From: Gnetum montanum
Taxonomy: Eukaryota; Streptophyta; Gnetopsida; Gnetales; Gnetaceae
Length of the DNA: 64,000 bases
NCBI GenBank assembly: GCA_015680685.1
Contig: MNCI01026349.1
Location: 16,831-80,830 of the forward strand
Direction: 5' to 3'
The translations under genes and the position numbers were made by a program. This document shows, piece after piece, positions 58,290 to 64,000 of the stretch (positions are counted from its first letter, which is position 1; the number at the start of each line of letters is the position of its first letter). A model generated the notes under the pieces. The model saw nothing but the letters and a program-made list of their open reading frames with translations. It ran no database searches and was not told the origin of the DNA.

Positions 58290-59440
58290 TCCCCCATGAT
58301 TGAGTTGGAAGGAGGAGATCTAAAAAATGGAACGTGGTTGTCCATCCATTGAGGTGGTAGTTGCACTAGCTTGTCTTGGCTCTAGGAAAGGTTTCACTTG
58401 TTGGATGTTGATCAACTACTTTTTATTTGGGCTTTCAAGATGGCTAGACTTAGGTCAAGATCTAGATCATAGGCTATTAAGAGTGTATGGAGCTCAAATT
58501 GGATTGGGAGTCTTAGAAGTTTTTTGTACACTAACTCATAGGGAGAGTAGCTAATAGGGAGTTTCCATCTTGAGCGATAGGCCTAGAGGGCATCATTGAG
58601 TTTGGTGCTCCAATCTCTCCTATATTTTCTTATGGTTCTTGGTAAGATCTTTGTGATCTCTTAGTTAGTTACCTCTACTTGACCATTAGCTTGGGGGTGG
58701 TAGGGTGTTGTTAATTTATGGTCAACCCCTAAGCATTACATCAACTATCTAAAAGTGGCACCTGTGAAATGAGTTCCATTGTTAGAAATTAGTGCACGTG
58801 GCACCCAAACTTGTTTACAACATTTTGTTGTATAAATCTAGCAGTAGTGGATGATGTACAATTAGTAACAATTGTTGCTTCTACCCATGTTGTGCAGTAG
58901 TTGACTACTATGATGNAAATTGTTGCTTCTACCCATGTTGTGCAGTAGTTGACTACTATGATGATATACGGCTTTCTATTGGACATGGATGTGATGGGAC
59001 CTATGAAGTTAATGTCCCATATGTTAAAAGGCTCTAGTGGTTGAATCAACTATTGAGGACCTTCCATTCAAGTGGTCATCCCACCATATCAGTGACAAAA
59101 TTCACAAGATTGGACAAACTGATGGGCATCCCTGAAGATTGTAGGTTAATAGTATTCTACCATCAGAATTTTTATGGTTGTGCATCTCCTTGCATAGTGG
59201 CCTACATAAGGCCCTTTGTAAGCATCCTTGAGAACACGCAGTTGATCTTCATCAAGGACACACCAACGAATCAGGCCATCAACACACACCTTGTAGAGGT
59301 ATCCATTGATTTCTATGAAGTATTTGGCTTGATGAAGAAATTATTGCTTATTTCTAAAGTCAAGATCTTGTGGCTTCTCCTGAGTGAGAAGATAGATGAG
59401 GATGCCATTATACCATGTTGTTTCTATGAGTGTTTGATCA
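58290..59440 (-). pseudogene. E6 integrase
   Basis: Core at 59049-58789 with SNRKPYIIIVVNYCTTWVEA (in part); the repeat of VNYCTTWVEAT in the translation is produced by the assembly duplication at N58916. First Asp is Asn as in E3. The zinc-binding region and C-terminal part flank it in broken frames. Confidence 0.75.
58870..58963. other. Assembly join: N at 58916 between two exact 46-bp copies
   Basis: 58870-58915 equals 58918-58963. Same duplication length as at N19514. The duplicated residues inside a conserved integrase core show that one copy is artificial. Confidence 0.9.
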
Positions 59441-59499
59441 TTTATTGCTCATGTAAAGAGGAGTTCGTTTGGAACCTAATCAGAGAGCAGGCTCTTCTC

Positions 59500-59990
59500 C
59501 TCTTTATTATTGCATCTTAAGTGAGAAAGGTGGTCAACAACCACATTCTCAGTCTATCATTGTGAGATTCAAGTTTTGCAAGATCATAAGCCACCATATG
59601 ATACAAGGGCTCACTGTTGGCTTGTTCATGAGGAAGAAAATTGCACCATGGTCTATGTGCACAAATACTTTGTAGTTAAGCACATAGTGCCTAAACTTTT
59701 CAAGAGCATACACCACTACCATTAGTTCCTTCTCCATGGTGGTGTAATTTAATTGTGCCCCCACAATGCTTCAATTTGCACAATGGATGTAGTGTGGACA
59801 TTTTTATTGTCCAACTATGCGAGCACAGCTCCAAAGGCATAGTTAGATGCATCCATCATGAAGTGGAATGGTCTAGACCAGTCTGGTGCCCATAGAACTA
59901 GTGTTTCTACCAGTTTCTTTTTTAACTTTTGGAATGCTTATTCACATTCCTTGGTCTAGATGAAAGGTGCATCTTTCTTTGCAAGCTTTA
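59500..59990 (-). pseudogene. E6 RNase H
   Basis: Open stretch 59764-59552: GAQLNYTTMEKELMVVVYALEKFRHYVLNYKVFVHIDHGAIFFL (in part as TMEKELMVVVYALEKFRHY). The active-site Asp in HIDHG is retained. Confidence 0.8.
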
Positions 59991-59999
59991 TTAATGATT

Positions 60000-60720
60000 T
60001 TTCGATCTTAGAAAAATTCCCTATGAATCACCAGTAGTAGCCAATGTGTTAAAGGAATGACCGAACATCTTTAACAATTTCTATTTGGTGGGTTATTCCT
60101 TGATGACTGTTTACTTCAATCCCTTTTTGAGTAATTCTATGCCCTAGTACAATGCCTTCTTGGACCATGAGGTGGCTCTTTTGCCAGTTGAGTTACATAT
60201 TTATTTCTACACGTCTTTTCAATACTTGCTCAAGGTGGTCAAAGGCTTGCTCAAACATAGCTCCATAGGTGGAGAATTCATCCATAAACATTTCCATAGC
60301 ACTACCAATTTGCTGTTGGAAGATGTTAAGGACCAAGCGTTGAAATGTTGTAAGGGCATTGCATAGACCAAATGGCATCTTACAATATGCAAAAGTCCCC
60401 CAAGGACTTATGAATGTTGTCTTGGCCTAATCTTCTAGCACAATTTGGGTTTGGTTATAGCCACCATAACCATCCAAGAAACTATAATAGCAATGCTTGG
60501 AGATAGTGTCCAACACTTCATCCACATATGGAAATGGAAAATGATCTTTAAATGTTGCCATGTTCAATAGCCTAAAGTCGATGTAGACCCACCACTTGCC
60601 ATCTTTCTTTGGCATGATTACTAGTGGGCTAACCAACTTACTATTTGCGATGGGATAGATAAACCCCACCTTGAGGGGTTGCTGTATTTTCTTCTTGACA
60701 ATCTACTTCAATTTGGGATT
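60000..60720 (-). pseudogene. E6 reverse transcriptase with FMDEF motif
   Basis: Open stretches 60669-60430 (GFIYPIANSK, WWVYIDFRLLNMATFKDHFPF) and 60378-60196 (MPFGLCNALTTFQRLVLNIF, then FMDEFSTYG at 60288-60262). TGG is kept at the W that is TAG in E3. The second catalytic Asp is Glu, as in E5. Confidence 0.85.
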
Positions 60721-60799
60721 TAGTCATCTTTGTAGCTGCCTTCTTGGCTTCATGGCTAGGTCAATGTAATTGCGATGTTGGCATATCCTTGGATCGATT

Positions 60800-61770
60800 C
60801 TTGTCAACTCAGATTATAACCATGTAAAGACTGTTGGCCATTTGTTAACCACCTCTAACAACCTCTCTTTTTGTTTAGGAGCAAGTTTGGCATTGATTAT
60901 GACCAACTTACCATTGTTTAGGAATGCATACTCTATGCCAGTTACTAAAGTTTTCAACTCTAAAGGCTCATGCTTGAAGTTATCAGGGATTTCCAGCTCT
61001 ACCCAATAGGTATATCATTTTCATCATCAGAGAGTTGGTTATGAACTTGTTCAAGTTCATCCATACCTTCAACATAAGCACATGTTAGGCTTTCAGTTGG
61101 TTCCATGCATAATGTATTACTTTCTAAGTCAACTATTAGCCACTGGGTATCCTTCTATTTTGTGGCTGTTGCGTATAGACACCATTGAATATCTGTTTCT
61201 TGTGCACACTAATTACATGCTTTAATGCATGTATGTTTGATGGAACAAATATTTTGCACACAACTGCACCCATTATCACTGTATGTGATGCATGGAATAC
61301 ACTTCTTCTACAACTATCAAAATTTATTTTCCTTGGAGATTTCAAAGGAGAGGTCCCTTATGCCCATTCATACACCGACCATGCATAACCAAGCTCTTCC
61401 CATAATGATGGAAAAGTCACCTTTGAAATTATCAACCTTGATAACCAAAAAATTGGTAGGATAGGACCACCCACAAATTGTGGTCACAATGTCCTCTACT
61501 AACCCTAGAGGGACAATAATTGACTAGTTTTCCAATTCCAAATGAATGTTTCTCTTCTTGAGAGGTGGTAGGTTCTAGGCTTTGTACATGTCATGGAAGA
61601 TGAGGTTGACACAAGAACCAGAATTAAGAAGAGCCTTACATGGCTCATGTCCAATGATCTGTAGGTAAATGATAGGACTTCCTAGCTTAGATCTTTTTGT
61701 TTGAGGATTTCCTGCCTTGATTTAATCAAAAATAGCATGAGTTAGCATCACAGTGAGGATCTAAGGTGGC
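60800..61770 (-). pseudogene. E6 protease and linker
   Basis: Linker with MDELEQVHNQLSDDEN and EYAFLNNGKLVIINAKLAPKQKE-like residues (shown in part) around 61080-60860; protease-like region 61140-61720 with broken frames, including NNFKGDFSIIMGRAW at about 61430-61390. Confidence 0.6.
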
Positions 61771-61779
61771 ATTTGGTTT

Positions 61780-64000
61780 GAAGGATACTCGAAGGTATTT
61801 GATGCAGAGGATGAGGATACTAGAGATGTAGGGCAATCAACCGTACTAGGTTGTGAGGGTTGGAGAGGATCATTGGCTTGGAAGAAGGGTTTTTTTTGGA
61901 TCGATTGTTCAAACCACTTAGCTAGAAAGCTAGTTGTGAATGTACAGGCCTCATAGCATTTCATTACTATGGCTATGGAGGAACCTCACCCTACATGGAT
62001 GGAGTAGGAGGTAATTGGGTTGATGACGAAGGTGTGTGTGTAGACGGATATGGAGGATGGTATCAATATGGATTTTCTTCTCGAGTAGATGGTGGATGTG
62101 TTTGATGGTACTCCATAGGGTAATAACGATGTTGAAATGAGGCACAACTTGGAGAATGTCTTGGAGAGATAGGTTGCTATACATAGTACCAGTATGGATC
62201 TAGTTACTTGTAAGGATACTGCTACCTTGGCAGAGGCATTCCCCACATTTATGGTTGGTGCCACTATTGGTATTATTCATATGGTTGTGGCAGAGCTTCA
62301 CTTGGGTAGTAAGCTTATTGTTTTTGGTGGAACTGTCTTGGATTGCCTTGAGGATAAAGTAATCATATGGGTGCTTGCCTACATGCTAATCGAGGATTCA
62401 ATGCATACACCCCAGACTTTTGTAAGTTTTACACCACAAGGCAACATTCTTTTGGATGTTTGTGTTGAAAAATGTTACATCTAGTTTCATCATCAGAGTC
62501 AATTTCCATAACTTCTTCTATAGTAGCAGCTTTGCCCTTACCTCTTTGGTAGGCACATTTAGCTTCTTTTCACCTCCTGTGGTTACGCTCACTATTTTGC
62601 TCTTTGGATTCTTAAGCAATCTTCATAGTGGTTTCAAATTTTTCATCTAAAGAATTCCCTAATTTATCAACCTTTTTTGAAATATCAGAAACAAATTTTT
62701 GAATGGGCAAAGTTTTTCTATTCACCACTTCAACGAGTGGTGATTCTCTCTCATCACAAAATTGGACCTCCCATTTCCTGATCGAAGGGTCCCTATTATA
62801 TTCTTCCATACTTTCCCTTTTTCCCAGCTCACCTTCTTTTACTACTTGCTTTATCAACTTTTGGATCTAATGAGATCTTAGTTCAAACAATCTCCCTTGG
62901 GAATACACCCCAAAAGCTCTTGTAGTTTCTACTTTGAGCCCATCTATGATGTGGTGAAATTGTTCTCTTTAAGAATAACCATGGCTAGGGCATCAGTGTA
63001 AGAGTGAATAAGATTTTCCCATAGTAGCATCCAATCATGTATTTCTTATTTCCATCCTTGAATCTACCTCCTCAGATTAGACACTTTGGAGTATGTTTGA
63101 TATTTGTCATTGAATAGCTCCAACATGGTACTCCATCTAAGGATAGATTCCAGCTCTAAGGACTGGTACCAACTTTTAGCTTCCTTGATGAGTATCCTAG
63201 GGAAGACCTTGAGTTTCTACCATTCATTTTTTATGTTTTATAAGGCATATGCATCATGGAAAGCTTGTAGATGTGTCTATGGATTAGAGTTGTATCCCCC
63301 CTCAAATCTTGGGATATTATTCATATCTAAGCACTTGATCTGAATGTCTTTCATATACCTAGTTGAAATTCTAATTGCCTTTGTGATGTTAAGCATGCTT
63401 CTAGTTGTCAACATAGGTTCCTCATCATGATTATGTCAATGATGTCGATGATGGTTCCTGCCACCTTTGCATTCTTGATGGCCTTGACGATCATTATTGT
63501 CTCATTGATCATCCTCATGATTATTTCAATGATGTCAATGATTGTTCCATACCTTGACTATCACTTTTTTCCAAACTTGTTTTATGAATAATTGACCACA
63601 GGTTCAAGGTCACACCCTCATGACCAATAATTAGGGGTGGAGAATCTTCATGTTGAGAACCTTCAAAAGAAGGATCCTCATTGTCATCTTAATTTAGTAG
63701 GAATAAGGAATTAGTAAAATGTTTTCCCTTTGTAGCCTCATGATGCTTCTCCTAATGTCGATCTCACTTGCATTGTGTTTCAGTGGGACGGTTGTCCTGG
63801 GTGTCATAACCATTCACAATGTATTCCTCATGAAGATCTGGAATGCCCAACTTCTTAAGAGTTTGAAATGGCATCTTGGGTATAGATCAATCGGGGGGCA
63901 AGATGATGTTGCCCTCCATATCATGCCATGGCAATTATTCATCCCAATGTAGGATGAAGGTGAAATCCAGTACATACTCCTCTAGATGAGTATATACCAC
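61780..64000 (-). pseudogene. E6 gag (N-terminus beyond window)
   Basis: The rightmost residues read THLEEYVLDFTFI, about residue 33 of the E1 gag, so the start lies roughly 100 bp outside. Then HDMEGNIILPPD, a His/Asp-rich linker, the capsid core (broken), a Glu/Lys-rich helical segment with DEKFETTMKIA and VSDISKKVDKLGNSLDEK (62857-62615, in part), and a Tyr/Pro/Ser-rich C-terminus. Confidence 0.75.

Larger units (their letters stand above)
53249..64000 (-). mobile_element. E6: gypsy element, gag to coiled-coil ORF, cut at both ends
   Basis: Minus strand, right to left: gag (from beyond 64000 to about 61780), protease, RT, RNase H, integrase (to about 58290), spacer (58280-56700), internal promoter, leader intron, coiled-coil ORF (56194-53331). 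The 3' LTR is gone: the Tekay-like LTR begins at 53248. The 5' LTR lies beyond the window; gag starts about 100 bp outside. Confidence 0.85.

Overview
The window is plant nuclear DNA from a large, repeat-rich genome. It holds one recognisable host gene inside a GC-rich island (about 31.5-33.5 kb). Almost everything else is decayed retrotransposon sequence of plant types: Ty3/gypsy elements with Athila/Tat-like pol, a piece of a Tekay/Del-like chromovirus, an L1-type LINE and a tRNA-like SINE. I cannot name the species. The host gene is a phytolongin, a family I know only from land plants.

Layout. 1-2161: E1, minus strand, the least decayed gypsy copy (gag, primer binding site, LTR), cut by the window start. 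2162-3446: E2, a gag stub plus LTR on the minus strand; E1 sits in its gag. 3447-6527 and 28838-30480: two halves of one LINE on the plus strand. E3 (6528-28837) splits it and is flanked by the 5-bp duplication TGAAG. E3 itself is split by E4 (15042-24262), flanked by ATCAT. That gives a three-level nest with both target-site duplications readable. 30480-40998: the non-element stretch, with the phytolongin gene (32424-33458), a SINE with a 15-bp duplication (35256-35407) and a 71-bp minisatellite (36074-36428). 40999-50575: E5, minus strand, with an internal inversion of about 2.9 kb. About 50585-53248: 5' end of a Tekay-like element. 53249-64000: E6, minus strand, cut by the window end.

The most interesting feature is the gypsy family itself. 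Each copy with its 3' half visible carries a long ORF downstream of integrase, in the position env-like genes occupy in Athila-type elements. The ORF has an N-terminal part resembling the 'putative plant transposon protein' domain and a long Lys/Glu/Gln-rich coiled-coil-like part. In four copies it is preceded by its own TATA box, short dyad repeats of the same type as in that element's LTR U3, and a putative leader intron whose AG lies directly before the ATG. E4 has gag and this ORF but no pol. This looks like a self-contained transcription unit inside the retroelement, possibly with regulation shared with the LTR.

Decay is dominated by C-to-T and G-to-A changes. The E3 copy of the ORF keeps one reading frame for 951 codons although it has about 28 nonsense codons, half of them TAG. 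The primer binding sites show the same pattern in graded steps. Five single N bases mark assembly joins; two are flanked by exact 46-bp duplications and look artificial.
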